From contig JAGTTD010000010.1 of NCBI GenBank assembly GCA_018398585.1, forward strand, positions 32,714,638-32,778,637: DNA of 64,000 nt, read 5' to 3'. The notes under the pieces were generated by a model. That model searched no databases. It was not told where the DNA came from and saw only the letters and a program-made list of their open reading frames with translations. Shown one piece after another: positions 1 through 11,555 of the stretch. A program made the translations under genes and the position numbers. The DNA comes from Simmondsia chinensis. Its lineage: Eukaryota; Streptophyta; Magnoliopsida; Caryophyllales; Simmondsiaceae. Each line of letters opens with the position of its first letter. The first letter of the stretch is position 1.

Positions 1-870
1 CCAAAACTTATTGATATTAGCAATTGATACTTTAAAAATTATAATACCAAAAATTCGGGGGCCCCAACCAAGTGCTTGGGTCGCTTGGGGTTATGTCCGG
101 CCCTGCTACTTACCCTTTTATGCGTAGAAAAACCTCTAAACAAATAGTTAGTGTAACTTGGGAACTAGTTGAAGCACCCATAAACTAATAGGATACCTAC
201 GAATTTTAGATTATCTATCTAAAAATATTTTTGGTGCGTATCTTTGTATCATGCCAAAGGTAACGCTATCAGTGTGTTATCTGTATGGGAGAATTTCTTA
301 CTCAAGCTTCCCAGAAGCTGCTAAATCAATGTGGACTACTGCTTCCATTTTCTCTTGCTCTTCAAGCTCCCGAAAGCAGCATTGCACTGATAGGACTGTG
401 GGTGTGGAGAAGAAAATACAAAACAGTTCGGAATCCCTTACTGTCACTAATCTTCAACCACCTTACATTTGCTTCTTCTTGCAAACAACTTGATGTCAAA
501 AATGCATTTTAGCATTGACAGAGGTTCCTGCACTTTGCCAACTATTTCATTTTGATCATTTTACTTTAAATTATGCCAATTTAGTCCATAGCAATTTATA
601 TTTTGTGCATTTAATCCTATGTACAAAACTAAAGTCAAACGCATAAATTTTTACGACTTAATCATATCAGATGTAATTGATTCAATACAAACCCACTTGT
701 TGATCCAACTTAAGCCCATCTAGACCTAATCATTTCATCACCAACATAACATCGATTCACTCAATTACCAAATTGACATAACATAAACCGTACATAAACT
801 AAATTACTATAATTTAGAGTTCAAAATTAAACTTAACTCATATTGTAAACGAATTAGAAAAATATTAATA
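1..870. other. AT-rich intergenic DNA, old repeat debris
   Basis: No gene is seen. Bases 50-110 hold a GC-rich stretch (cggggg..cccaacc, ccggccctg) of a kind common at plant repeat ends; a similar one occurs near 37090-37145. Two overlapping ORFs at 251-512 have no recognisable domain. Positions 486-510 can be read as a copia reverse transcriptase motif (QLDVKNAF), which may be a tiny relic. Confidence 0.4.
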
Positions 871-1826
871 GGAAAATTATCATTTATATGTCATAAGGTT
901 TGACCAATTATCAGGTACCTTAATATTTCAAAATATACAATAAAATATATTAAGGTTTATAAATTTTATCGCTCTGGTGCCTTAAGGTAGATTTTTATTG
1001 AAAAATACTAAAAGGAAGTATAATTCTGGCAATATATAAAGTATATTTATTAGAATTTGATAATTTTCTACCAAAAAAATGTTGAAATGACACATGATTT
1101 TAGCAATACATAGGTAATTTACACCCAATTTTAACGAACTTTATATCATAATTCGTTGAATTTATATTGAAAACTGACATATATTATAATAATGACACTA
1201 TATTAGTATCTTCTGTATAAATTTAGTTTGATCCTCGCAAAAGTTCATTAAATTCCAACATGGAGTATCTAAGCGATAAAAAATTCAAATATTAGGGTAG
1301 GGGGTGTAAGTGAGCCAAGCAAGCTCACGAGCCCTCACAAGTTGGCTCGTCATAAAGCTCAAAAAGCTCAGCTTGTGACAAGCTCGAGCCCAGTCAAGCC
1401 AACTCGTTTAGCTTAGCGAGCTAAGCCCAAGTCTTACAAAGCTCGAGCTCATAAGTTCGCGAATCTAAACGAGCCTAAGCAACCTTTATCTTAATATAAT
1501 TTATTCACTTAAATATGTCAAATTAAGCACAGTTTGAGTCCAAATAAGTCGAGCCCAAACCTAAATGAGCTAAGCCCGAGACAAACACAAACCTAGATTG
1601 AGCTTGAATGATAAAAAAAAATTGACTATTTAATTTGACGCTCACCGAGCCGGCAATCACCGCGAACTTTGACCCGAGCTAAATATAAATGGGCCAAGCC
1701 TCAATCCTGACCCGGGCTCGGTTCAACTCAAATACATCCCTACTTTAAGATACTTAATTATATATATTAAAACAAAATACTTTAGATAATAAATTATCAA
1801 ACCTCAAGTTACTAAGTAATAATTTT

Positions 1827-1827
<1 letters not shown>
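871..1827. repeat. GGAAAATTAT-type TIR repeat, copy 1, interrupted
   Basis: The left end reads GGAAAATTATCATTTATATG and the right end (near 1827) reads aagtaataatttt. These match the inverted termini of the better preserved copy at 11556-12109. The interior shares the phrases about loss of 'ggtacc' and 'atatattaaaa' runs with copies at 11556, 28650 and 46342. The copy is split by a GAGCTCG-rich element at about 1298-1742. No protein is encoded. Confidence 0.6.
1298..1742. mobile_element. GAGCTCG-rich hAT-like nonautonomous element, nested
   Basis: It starts TAGGGGGTGTAAGTGAGCC and ends with ...CATCCCTA, imperfect inverted termini of the same type as the element at 25144-25591. The interior is packed with short GAGCTC/AAGCTCG motifs. 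The 8-bp flanks (tattaggg / ctttaaga) match at only 4 of 8 positions, so the insertion is old. It sits inside the repeat at 871-1827. Confidence 0.5.

Positions 1828-1830
<3 letters not shown>

Positions 1831-1876
<46 letters not shown>
1831..1876. repeat. (AT)n(AG)n compound microsatellite
   Basis: A run of AT dinucleotides changes directly into about ten AG dinucleotides. It lies 250 bp upstream of the SPX start codon and marks the upstream edge of that promoter. Confidence 0.9.
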
Positions 1877-1964
1877 TAGAAGAATGTAAACTTTATTTTA
1901 TCACACTCATAGGAATGGAATAAAACCCAGAGATATACTCTTCACAGGAACCCCAGCGCCCCTT

Positions 1965-1972
1965 GGATATTC
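1965..1972 (+). promoter_or_regulatory. P1BS element (PHR1 binding site) 1
   Basis: GGATATTC fits the consensus GNATATNC bound by PHR1/PHL MYB-CC regulators of phosphate starvation. It lies 159 bp upstream of the SPX ATG and about 30 bp upstream of the putative TATA box. SPX1-type genes are established PHR1 targets. Confidence 0.75.
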
Positions 1973-1987
1973 GAACACATCAATTTG

Positions 1988-1995
1988 GAATATTC
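1988..1995 (+). promoter_or_regulatory. P1BS element (PHR1 binding site) 2
   Basis: GAATATTC is a perfect palindrome matching GNATATNC. It starts 23 bp after the first P1BS, about two helical turns away, and directly precedes the TATA-like sequence at 2002. The pair makes phosphate-starvation induction of the downstream gene likely. Confidence 0.75.
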
Positions 1996-2001
1996 TCTTC
2001 T

Positions 2002-2008
2002 TATATAT
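2002..2008 (+). promoter_or_regulatory. TATA box of the SPX gene
   Basis: TATATAT is followed by a strongly CT-rich leader (about 2024-2094), typical of plant 5' UTRs. Transcription would start near 2035, giving a leader of about 95 nt before the ATG at 2131. Confidence 0.55.
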
Positions 2009-2130
2009 CCTTACGTGATCCTCCCTCTCCTCTTCCCCCCCTACCATCCCCTTTATTCTCTCTCTATTTTCTTCAAGGTCTCACCTTTTTCCTCCATTGA
2101 TTTCCTTTGCGTGATTTTCACTCCAAAAAA

Positions 2131-5100
2131 ATGAAGTTCGGCAAGAGCCTCAGCAACCAGATCGAGGAGACTTTGCCTGAATGGCGTGACAAGTTTTTGT
2201 CCTACAAGGACTTGAAGAAACGGCTTAAGTTGATTGTGCCGGTAGCCGCCGCTGCCGGCGAGGAAAATGATCGGCCGGCGAAGCGGAGGAGGATCGAAGG
2301 TGGCGGTTGCGGCGCCAGAGGAGTGGTGGAGGAAGGTATGACGAAGGAGGAGGTTGATTTTATTCAGTTGTTGGAGGATGAGCTTGAGAAGTTTAATTCG
2401 TTCTTTGTTGAGAAAGAGGAGGAGTATATCATCCGATTGAAGGTAATAATATACAATTTTGTGTTTTATTTGATGTATGTGGTAGGAATTTGGTTGATTT
2501 TGTTTGAATTGTGATGAATTTTTGTGTTAATTGGCGAATTTTAGGGTTTTGATTCGATTTGAGTTCATTTGTTTGATTACATCCATGAAAAGAGAGAAAT
2601 GAGAGGCCGAGTGAGAGAGAGGTGAAACGAAGCTTTTAGTTGAATTCCTGCTCTTAAGACGACGTCGTGTTAATGTTTCATTCAGATCTACACTGTGTTG
2701 TTCAGTATAGAACCTTTGAATACTATTAGGTTTATACGGCGTCGTTTTTGAGTTATTAGTCTCATTACTTGACGTTCAAGTAGTTAAAACTACAAAATCT
2801 TCGTCAATGTGGAGTAGGACAGAAGAAGAGGTTCACTGATTATAAACGACATAATATTTTATTAGATTTTGATAGATGAACTAATAGGATTAAATTAGTA
2901 TATCTTTTCAGTCAATAAGATATTTTAGTTACTAGTATTTTAGTTAATAGGACATTTTATTTCTTTTTTATCTTAGAGAAGTATTTTCTTAAGGGAGTTG
3001 TTATTGCGAGTGTAAAATTATTATTACCGGAGCAATAATGTGTTTTACAAAAATAAAAGCCACAACATTGCCTTGGAAATAACGATATTGCACTGACAAT
3101 AATAATTTTGTCCTAACAATAATATTATACTTAGGTATCCAATAGGGTTTAGCTTATTCTTATAATTATGACTTTGTAAATTCATTAGTTTCCAGTTTTT
3201 GCAAGAAATAAAATTGAGCTTCGTTTTTTAGTAGTAAGTTATGCTACATTGCAATCAAGGAAAATTGCTGAAATTTGAGGTTTTTGGATGTAGGAATTGC
3301 GAGATAGAGTGGCAAAAGCCAGGGATTCTAACGAGGAGATGCTGAAAATAAGGAAGGAAATTGTGGATTTCCATGGAGAGATGGTGTTGTTGGAGAATTA
3401 CAGTGCTCTTAACTATACAGGTACTTTCTGGTTTCGATCCTTGGTTCTATTAATACGCTTTGTTGATTTGTTCTTTATGTTAGATTAGAGATATTAAATC
3501 AAAGTGCTTCTTGTAGGGTTTTTGCTTAAAAAATAGTGGTGAATGAAAAATCAAAAGTAGGTCATCATTGTGTGGATTATGTGCCTTAATTGTGACGTTG
3601 GATATCTAATATGTTGTGTTATTTTGTTCGAATATTCTCTTTTCGATGGAATATCTCATTCTTACTTGCAGTTGACTATCTGTCGCTGTCGTTGATTACT
3701 TATCAGTACCTTATGTTTTAGTATTCTATTATGGTCAAACAGACAGGATTGTTTGTTTTGACCACTCTGACTCTTCTACTTGGAAAATAGTATAGCGAAT
3801 GGTCATAGAATCATTCCCCCATTTGACAACATAGTAAAAACAATGTCATTAGAAGATATTATTATCTTAGGTTTGTTTGATGATCATTGTTGTTGATCAT
3901 GTATCGTCACCCTGGGTGTTGATATTCTACTGTGACCATACGAAATCGCTTGTTGAACTATTGAGTGTTCAAACTCGGGGAGAACACTGCTTAGAATTGG
4001 TTCCAAAGGAATTACCATGGGAAAATGATGTGATGAGAAGAGATACTTGATCCAAGTTCTATTGTGATATTCATCAATTCACCCTTGAAGTCAAGGCGTG
4101 ATTTTAGGCTGATATTTGCGTTATTAATGGATAAATATCCCCTTTGTTTTTTTTTCAAGGAGCCAAAGGAGATCGATTGCACGTACTAGTTTGGAGATGT
4201 TCGTTATGACCATAGTCTCAAGGTCTACAAGGCCCCTCCTAATGAAAAACACAAATAGAACCTGAACTTATCGAGGTTTTATCACTAGTTTTTCTTTTTA
4301 CGTATTAAATAAACAATATAGTTGAACTTAGTTGACAAGTTACAGTGTTAATGGGTGATAATTTCAACACGTTTCTCTTGTCTTTGTTATTCTTTCCAAG
4401 TATTCTTATTGAAATCATTTATTTAGTTCTTTCTTATTTTAAATATGTGCAGGTTAGACTGGGTCAAGGTCTGGTCTAGTAATCCTATTATTTATATATA
4501 TAAGATTTGTCTATGGTTGAATATTATATTCAATCTTGTCACTCTTCTATGTTAGCCTAAGACTATTTAATCTATACAATGGTCCTTAAAATTAGTAAAA
4601 AGGAAGAAAAGAGAAGAGGATTGGAAACCAAAAACGTATGCCCAAACATATGTTAAGGAGAATGGGACTATGAGTTCTATTTATTTGTTAATGTTTTTAC
4701 CAACGCCTGAAAACCATTGCATCTATTCATAATTTAGCGGGTGCACTAGAATGGAGTCACCTAAATGTGTACTCTTGAGTTTTGTAGAAGAGCTATTCAC
4801 AACCTGGGGTCGAGGGAAAATACTAATATACTAGAAAAGGTTGTCTTTTTTGTATACTTTCCCTGGTTCTGTTGCTACCCTGGGCTTTACGCAATTGATC
4901 TGATCATATAGATATCCCTTCAACACAACATAGGCCATCGAAAGGATCTCGGAGACTCACCAAAGCACGAATGCTAGGATCTTATAGAAAATGGATTCCT
5001 ACTCGAAGAGTGCTAACCGCATGGATAAGCTCGCACTAACCCGTCAATGTCAATTTGGGATCCATTTTGGGATTTTCCTTGAGAGGTATCGGAAAGGAAT

Positions 5101-6092
5101 TGGAATGGAATATCTCACGTTTATATTTTCTAGTTCACCAATAATCTGATTAACAAGTTCTTGATTCTGTATGGAAAAAGAATCTATATTTTTACTAGCT
5201 CTTCGGGTCAAAGTTGCGCTAGTTTAGATCCTCACCTATTTAGGGTTGAGATTACATTCTAGAAGTTGGGGAAGGGATTGCGTTTTAATTTGTCATATGC
5301 TCTTTTCAACATAGTGTGCCTTGGATTTTTGTTTCTACTTCTGCTTAATTGAATGTTGTAGTAAGCCCATCGGTTATCGAGCTGGCGTTTGTTCACCATA
5401 TGTATGATGAAATGCCTGAAAGAGTTTTGTGCTATTTCAATGAGAAAGTACAAGAACTAGAAGTTATTATTCTAAAGCTGATACGACAACCACCACCCAG
5501 TGCCTCAAAGCAGCTGTGGGTTTAAGCTTTTGCTTTGATACAGCTGGGTTTGATTTTAATTACACCTAATTTCAATGCGAAACTGTCTCTTATAGTTCAA
5601 GCCCAAAGAATCTTATTTGCTTGACATGGCAATATCATTACAGGACTTGTGAAAATCCTAAAGAAGTACGACAAAAGAACCGGCGCCCTTATTCGCTTGC
5701 CCTTCATCCAGAGGGTTCTTCAGCAGCCCTTTTTCACCACCGACCTTCTCTACAAGCTTGTCAAAGAATGCGAAATAATGCTCGACTTACTCTTCCCTTC
5801 AGACGAGCCAACAACCGCTCCTTCAGCCGATGGCACCCAGACGTGTGACCCTACAACCAGCACCACCAGTAACGGTAACAGCAACGGTCTGCTAAAATGT
5901 CCCCAGGAACTCGCGGAGATCAAGTACGTGGAGAGTCTGTACATGAAAAGCACCATTTCGGCATTGAAGGCGCTAAAACAAATCAGAAGTAAGAGCTCAA
6001 CCGTTAGCGAGTTTTCGTTGCCTCCCCTGCAACTCACTGCGTTGGAGGAGACTTGGAAGAAGATACCTATACTTGAACAGGTAGCAAAATAG
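2131..6092 (+). CDS. SPX domain protein (SPX1/SPX2-like), 3 exons
   Basis: Exons: 2131-2442, 3294-3420, 5644-6092; introns are GT-AG and phases match, giving 295 aa. The protein opens MKFGKSLSNQIEETLPEWRD, and FLSYKDLKK (22-30) and KILKKYDKRTG (150-160) carry the tyrosine and lysines that bind inositol pyrophosphates in SPX domains. A basic KRRR at 51-54 may be a nuclear signal. There is no EXS, MFS or RING domain, so it is a stand-alone SPX protein. Members of this class bind PHR1 when phosphate is ample and block its DNA binding. The ATG at 2131 was chosen over an upstream in-frame TTG because it is the first ATG and starts the conserved MKFGK. Two P1BS sites upstream imply feedback control by PHR1. 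Intron 2 (2.2 kb) contains plastid-like DNA. The exact SPX number is not resolved. Confidence 0.93.
4868..5110 (+). other. Plastid-derived insertion (NUPT) in SPX intron 2
   Basis: About 240 bp of higher complexity than the surrounding intron resembles chloroplast DNA as I remember it, probably from the large inverted repeat. Recognisable parts are catatagatatcccttcaac, ccgcatggataagctcgc and the ttgggatcc...gggattttccttg block. Several small indels and substitutions show it is no longer plastid sequence. No gene is intact in it. An alignment to any eudicot plastome would settle it. Confidence 0.55.
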
Positions 6093-6639
6093 TGCTTCTC
6101 CTTTTTGTCAGAAACCACTGTAGGGGAATTGTCCCAGCTCTACTATATCTTTCCACTCAAATCTTACCAAACGTGCATGTATTATGCATGTATTAGATAC
6201 TAACAAGAATGTGATACGCGTAAACTTGAATCGACTATTCCTTGATGGGGGAAATACCAAGCATAAACTGAATATTATGTAATATAAATAGGTGATATTT
6301 TTGTAGAAGATACACCCGGTTTGCAGATTGGTTTATGATGCCCATTGTGGTTACTTTTGAATGTCTTCTTTTCTGGGCATTTTCTTGTTTGTGGATTGAT
6401 CTTTGATTTCCCCCAGAATTTCAGCCTCCATGGATGCATTATGAAGTCGTTCCGTGGAACTTTTTTTGTAATGTTAAAAAATACAGTATTTGCTCTAAGT
6501 AGTGTCACGAACTAACACAAAACTCTGTGCGCAAAAGGCTGGGAAGCTTTAACTGGTACACCAACTAATCTAGCTTTGTGTTGTGGACTCGAGTTGCCTG
6601 ATTCTACTCCATTAAAATGTAGGAAGTACGGTCGCCTAG
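6093..6639 (+). other. 3' flank of the SPX gene
   Basis: No coding signal. The first few hundred bases probably hold the 3' UTR and polyadenylation site of the SPX gene (AT-rich, with aatataaa-like motifs near 6285). The remainder is unremarkable. Confidence 0.4.
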
Positions 6640-6916
6640 AGCTTGTTTGGCCATGCTGTGGTAATAATTGTTTTTTTAGAGTAAACTTCTTTTCAGAATC
6701 AATTTTCTAAAGTTATAAATGGAGACATTTCTTATTTAATATTTTTAATTTTACTTATGCTTCTAGCTTAGGGAACAAATACCATTTTTCTCCTTTTGTG
6801 TGAAAGGAGAAAAATAGTTTATGCAAGTGCTTTGTATTTTTAACGAATATAGAAACTCCGAAAAGTTTTTCAGTGAAAAGTATTTTCTGTTCAAGAAACA
6901 CTTGGTCAAACTAGCT
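6640..6916. mobile_element. Hairpin MITE with GTTTGGCCA termini
   Basis: The left end reads AGCTTGTTTGGCCA and the right end reads TTGGTCAAACTAGCT, which is its imperfect inverted complement. The 277-bp interior is AT-rich and non-coding. The size and termini suit the Tourist-like MITEs seen elsewhere in the window. No convincing target duplication is visible. Confidence 0.45.
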
Positions 6917-8071
6917 AAACTAGCTAAGGTTATTTGGTCGATGACCCAACTATATTATTTGCTATTTGGGCTTGTAATTGGTTCTTCATTTGGGTCGTTG
7001 CCTATCCTTACACCATTACCTATCTTTGATGTTCAATCTGAATCTCGAGTGATGAACATTTTTGAAGTGTTGAAGTACATGTCTATGATACAGATTGTTT
7101 CATATAACGGGTGATCATTGCAAAGACTTGAGATGTGATTTTTGACCATTTTCAACCTAGTTTTGAAATTGTTAAACTTCACTGGTTCTTTGGCCCAATC
7201 CACAGTATTGACATATATGAGATCCACATATAAGTCTAAGTATGGCTCTATCATAAAATCAACCAGTTTTAGGTGGAGTAACTCACTAGACTTATATGTT
7301 AATCTTAGTGTTCGATACCTTTGGTCTTTCAAGTGGCTTTTGAGAAGGGCCTCTTTGACATCTTCATCTTCCTTGTGAGCAATATGGACCGAAATCCTAC
7401 TTTGGATCCGAATGAAAAAGAATCGTATATACCCTTAATTAATGTTTTCATAAGCTACATCAATAAGTTAATGTTGAATCTTGTTAGAATTTTGGACTTA
7501 ATTTATTCTGAGAAGATAAAGACAAAAGCTCAGTCCATTATCATATAACAATAATAACAACAGTTCTAGTGCTTCAGTCCCTTATCATATAAACTAAGTC
7601 TAAATCTAATTATATATGGAATTGGGTTATTATAATACATGGGCCTGTGGTGGATTGTGAAAATCTAAATAGAACATATGGATTTGTGATAGGTAGGTCC
7701 AAATATTTGTCTTATATAAGGGGCTACTCCTTCCCCGACAATATGCATGATTCATTTTTTCTCCTGATCATATACCAAGGGAAATGAATAGAGAACTTTC
7801 CCATCTTTTCTCTTCTCCCGATTGATGGACATTATTATGGGTGAGAGGAAGTGTGTCTCAGGCTTAACTACCAGTTGCACTTAATAGAGCAATACTCATG
7901 GATGCAAATGGTATGTTCTAATTGCTTATACTTTATTTAATTTGGCGTTATAACCTCTATCATGAACAGTTGAGTTGGGAAGTACCGTGGATAGTTACAT
8001 GGAAACGGGATGTGCATAAAATGGCTTTGTGCAAACTTGGGCCTCCTATGTTGGGATTCTTGGTGATTCGG
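6917..8071. other. AT-rich intergenic DNA
   Basis: No gene. The part at about 7120-7330 (agatccacatataagtcta...actcactagacttatatgtt) has a degenerate relative at about 44730-44850, so it is an old dispersed repeat. The ORFs here (63-99 aa) are low-complexity and unsupported. Confidence 0.4.
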
Positions 8072-8363
8072 TGCTAGAGTATAAAACCATTCTTTAACAT
8101 TTATCCATCAACTTACGCTTTTAGAATAGTTGGTTCCTTGACATAGTATCAAAACCTTGTTGACCAAGAGGTTACAAGTCTGAATCTCGACAAACCCCAC
8201 CATAAATCTGAATATATTTCAAGCATAATGCATAAGGAGGCATGTGCATTATTGATGCTTCAAATTTAATGAGCATTTGTTTGAGGGAGCATGTTAAAGT
8301 ATAAAACTATTCTTGGATCGTCACCTATTAGCTTAATCTTTTGAGTTAGTTGGTTCCTTGATA
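8072..8363 (+). mobile_element. TRIM element, copy A
   Basis: Two 72-bp direct repeats (8072-8143 and 8292-8363) begin TGYTARAGTATAAAAC and end GTTGGTTCCTTGAYA. The sequence after the first repeat, tagtatcaaaaccttg, is a degenerate initiator-Met tRNA primer site. A purine-rich stretch (tttgagggagca) precedes the second repeat. The element is about 290 bp and non-coding, as expected for a terminal-repeat retrotransposon in miniature. No target duplication is visible here, unlike copy B at 30583. Confidence 0.65.
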
Positions 8364-8859
8364 TTAGAATAGGCGCATTTGATCGATGCAAGTGAGAGGA
8401 TAGATTATTGCTTTAGGCCAAAAAGTTTAGAGTTCGATTCCTCTCTTGAACTTCTCCTTGAGGAATCCTGGCTTAACTGGCTCTTATGGTTTGTAGATTG
8501 CTGCATGGGCTAGGGTTTACCAGGTAACCGGACTCCATGTTAGCATTCCATGTCTATTCTTATGGTATGTTTTCCCAGCTATGGATCTAGAAAATTTCTT
8601 CATTAGAGGAGTATACTAATAGACTGTACCGGATCAAATGCAAAGATCGAAGCTGAGTTACTAGCAATATCCAATATTTTTGTTACATAAGCACATAATA
8701 TCCTCTAAATTGAATTTAAAGTCTTGCTTTCGATATCGGAAGAGTCCATGCTCATATTCTTGTTACATAAACACATTTTTTTTTTTAATTTGTGGATAAT
8801 TAAGGTCAAATCTATACAGTAGATCAAAATAAAAGACAAAATAGCTATGATGTGAAAGA
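8364..8859. other. Repeat debris with a weak B-box
   Basis: The stretch at 8370-8540 contains agagttcgattcct, resembling a pol III B box, and may be a decayed SINE. The rest is AT-rich. No gene is supported. Confidence 0.3.
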
Positions 8860-8966
8860 GGGCAGAAGTGTAAAATAATGAGTAACCTACCAACTGAAGG
8901 TGTCCTCTTATATATTTATAATATATCACTATAACGATATTTAGGTTACAAGGCTAAGCCCAAAAT
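8860..8966 (+). repeat. Repeat copy that is the empty site of a solo LTR
   Basis: The run gtgtaaaataatg...aggttACAAGgctaagcc is duplicated at 9899-9998 plus 11507-11520, where a 1.5-kb LTR interrupts it precisely at ACAAG. The copy here preserves the uninterrupted site (ACAAG at 8948-8952). Confidence 0.75.
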
Positions 8967-9110
8967 GTTATATATATATATTTTTAACATATCACTATAA
9001 TGATCAAGGAATTTAGAGCGTCTCACTATAATGACATTAAAAGGCTTGGAATAACAAAAGAGAGGGTCGCGGAGTTGCTGATGCGGTGTTGGTGCGGCAA
9101 AATCAAACTC

Positions 9111-9112
9111 TC

Positions 9113-9146
<34 letters not shown>

Positions 9147-9147
9147 C
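9111..9147. repeat. (CT)n microsatellite
   Basis: About eighteen CT units interrupted once by CG. It lies inside a short unsupported ORF. Confidence 0.85.
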
Positions 9148-9898
9148 GGCTACTGTATATTTATAATTACGAGCCAACAATCCATTTATAATACTGCAGT
9201 TTAGTGCCCAAGCCAACAATTGATGACCCAATCTCACTTTCACAACAAATCGATGATACCCCTGAAGAAATTGATACAAACCAAATGTAAATCTGGCTCA
9301 ATCAATGATAAACACAAGCAATTTGAGCTACAGGGTAGTAAAGGACTGCCCCGTTGTATTTACGTATATAGTATTGATATAACTCCAACAATGGAGCTTA
9401 CAAGTAAGGAAAAAAGGGGGAGAACTAGACTAGGGTTTTGGAGGGAGAAGAAGAAGACACTCAACATTCACACGTAATCCAACCCTAACCACCTCTTCCT
9501 CTTCCTATATATATATATATATATATATATAATATCTAAAAATAGAGAGAGGACTGGTGAAGATTTCATGCTGATGGAGGGATATTCGATTGGCTTGGCG
9601 GGAGTGTTGGCGAGAGAGGACTCGGCGGTAGTGGAAGGCATGAGCTTGGCGGGTCAAGAGATACTCGAATTGTATCAGAAATCAACAATTTGACCTTCTA
9701 TGCACAAGATTATTTCGATATGGGAGGAAGAAAATCACCTTCTCTTCACAAGATTATTTTAAACTTTGGGAAATCGACGCCTTCATAAATTAAATAGAGG
9801 GTGGCCGAGATGAGCGGTGGCGCCGGCAGCGGCAATTTGGTGGCCGAAATTGGGGTTAGAATGGCTAGGTTTTGCCTTTTAGACATAGAAAATACGAG
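9148..9898. other. Non-coding stretch with (AT)n at about 9506
   Basis: No gene is recognised. The GC-richer part at 9540-9860 repeats 'ggcttggcggg' and 'ggtggccgag' phrases and contains a 40-codon ORF without known motifs. It is probably part of the repeat whose two copies flank it. Confidence 0.3.
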
Positions 9899-9998
9899 AG
9901 GGCTAGTTTGGCTATGTAAAATAATAAGCAACCTACTAATTGAAGGTGCCCTCTCGTATATTTATAATATATCACTATAATGATATTTAGGTTACAAG

Positions 9999-11506
9999 TG
10001 TTGGCCCTAAAGCCAATATTATTGTAATTTTGATGATAAAAAGGATTTAGTGAGTCATGAGATTTAAATTGTTCTAATCTTGTTTTTAAGTGACGTATAA
10101 GAAAGCTAGGCACATCAAGATTAATCATGAATACGACGCTTTCCAAAACATGATAAATCAAGAGGAAATGAGAGATAAAAGTTCAAGAGAAGATTTATCC
10201 AAATTGAAGAGAACGTGATCCGATTCCGAGCATCCTAAAGTTATTTATTTTTATTGTCTAGGACCTAGGATTGGGATATATCAATTGAGTCCAAGTCTCA
10301 ATATTGATATGTGATGCTCTTACAAAAATGTTTTTGAAAAATATTTTAGAAAGTTGATTTATCAAATTTTATTTGAAAAATATTCAAGTCAAAATTAAAC
10401 CAATCTAGTTTATTAATTAAAACATTTTTTAAGATTGGTACTTTAAAAAGTATGATCAAAACAAATAAAGATAAAATTTTAATGGGTGATGATTTAGCTT
10501 GATTTATGGAACCAATTATTTTTATGATCAAGTAAAGTGAGAAATAAATTCAAAAAATTGAACAAATATAGCAATCAATCAATCAATTTTTTGACTTAGG
10601 AAATGTAGTAAAAATATCCCACCAATCAAGCAAATTGATCAAAATGTGTAAATGCACCCGGGTAGGCTGAGTGTCGACACACAGACGGTATGTGTTGACA
10701 CACAAGCTTACAGTAGCCACCAAGAGCTGCTGTGTGTCGACACACAGACTAAAAAAGCTCAAAACGGTTACTTTTGACTTGTTTTCTTTCCAAAACCTTT
10801 TCCCAACTTTTTGAACGTCTTATTGGCCCTCATTTGCCTATAAATAGGGCTTGAATGCTTTGGTTGAAATCATCCAATACTCTCTAAGCATTATTTGATA
10901 AAAAAGTTCTCTTACATACTTGCGCTTTAAAGGCTTGTTTTCAAGTTTTGTTTAAAACTTTTATTAGAGCATCACTTGTTCTCTTATTGTTGATCTTTGA
11001 GCTTTATTGGTATATCCTTAGCTTTGGCTAAGCTTGATCAAGTGTCAATTCACTCTTGAACGAGTGAAGAATTTGAGTGCTTTAATTCTTTCATTGCTTT
11101 ATTCAAATTTGTTGCATTGTAAAGGTTGGATCCTAAGCCTACGGTTACAAAAGGGTTTGTTGTAAAAGGTTGGTCTTGAGCCTACGTACAAAAAGACAGG
11201 TTGTAAAGGTTGGATCCTGAGCCTGTTTTTAATAAAAGGATCATCGAGTTTAGTTAAAGGCTCAAGTGACTAAGAGTAGTTACTTGAGAAGTGGACTAGC
11301 TTCCGGTTTGGAAGTGGAACACTATAAAAATCTTTGTGCATCCCTTTTATTTTTTTCTTTGTCTTTTTCGTTTAACATTTATTATTTTGCTTTTAATTAA
11401 ATTTTTGGTTTATAAATTTAAAATTTTTATTTAGCACTAAAGAATCTAATTCACCCTCCCCCTCCCCCCTCCCCCTCCCCCTCTTAGGTTGCTTTTTGGG
11501 CCTTCC
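9999..11506 (+). mobile_element. Solo LTR, about 1.5 kb, with ACAAG target duplication
   Basis: It begins TGTTGGCCCTAAAGCCAAT, a typical start of long copia-type LTRs, and ends ...GGGCCTTCC(A). It is flanked by ACAAG (9994-9998 and 11507-11511). No primer site, polypurine tract or coding region follows, so it is a solo LTR left by LTR recombination. A TATA box (cctataaataggg, about 10849) lies in the middle, as in a U3/R border. Internal features are GTGTCGACACAC palindromes (about 10670-10745), three repeats of 'aaggttggatcctRagcct' type (11117-11220), and a CT/C-rich run at 11452-11485. The exact 3' end is ambiguous by one base. Confidence 0.8.
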
Positions 11507-11555
11507 ACAAGGCTAAGCCTAGACATATATTTCTAACAAAAGGACAATTAGAAAA

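Noticed and set aside
285..512. ORF ending QLDVKNAF, a copia reverse transcriptase word
   Set aside because: Only eight residues match and the rest of the frame has no retroelement similarity; at most a tiny relic.
5750..6118. 122-codon minus-strand ORF
   Set aside because: Antisense shadow of SPX exon 3.
8860..11525. Interpretation of the duplicated 'ttaggttacaag' sequence as a long LTR pair
   Set aside because: The duplicated flanks are outside the TGTTGG...TTCC unit, and only one carries the insertion, so they are an empty and a filled site, not LTRs.
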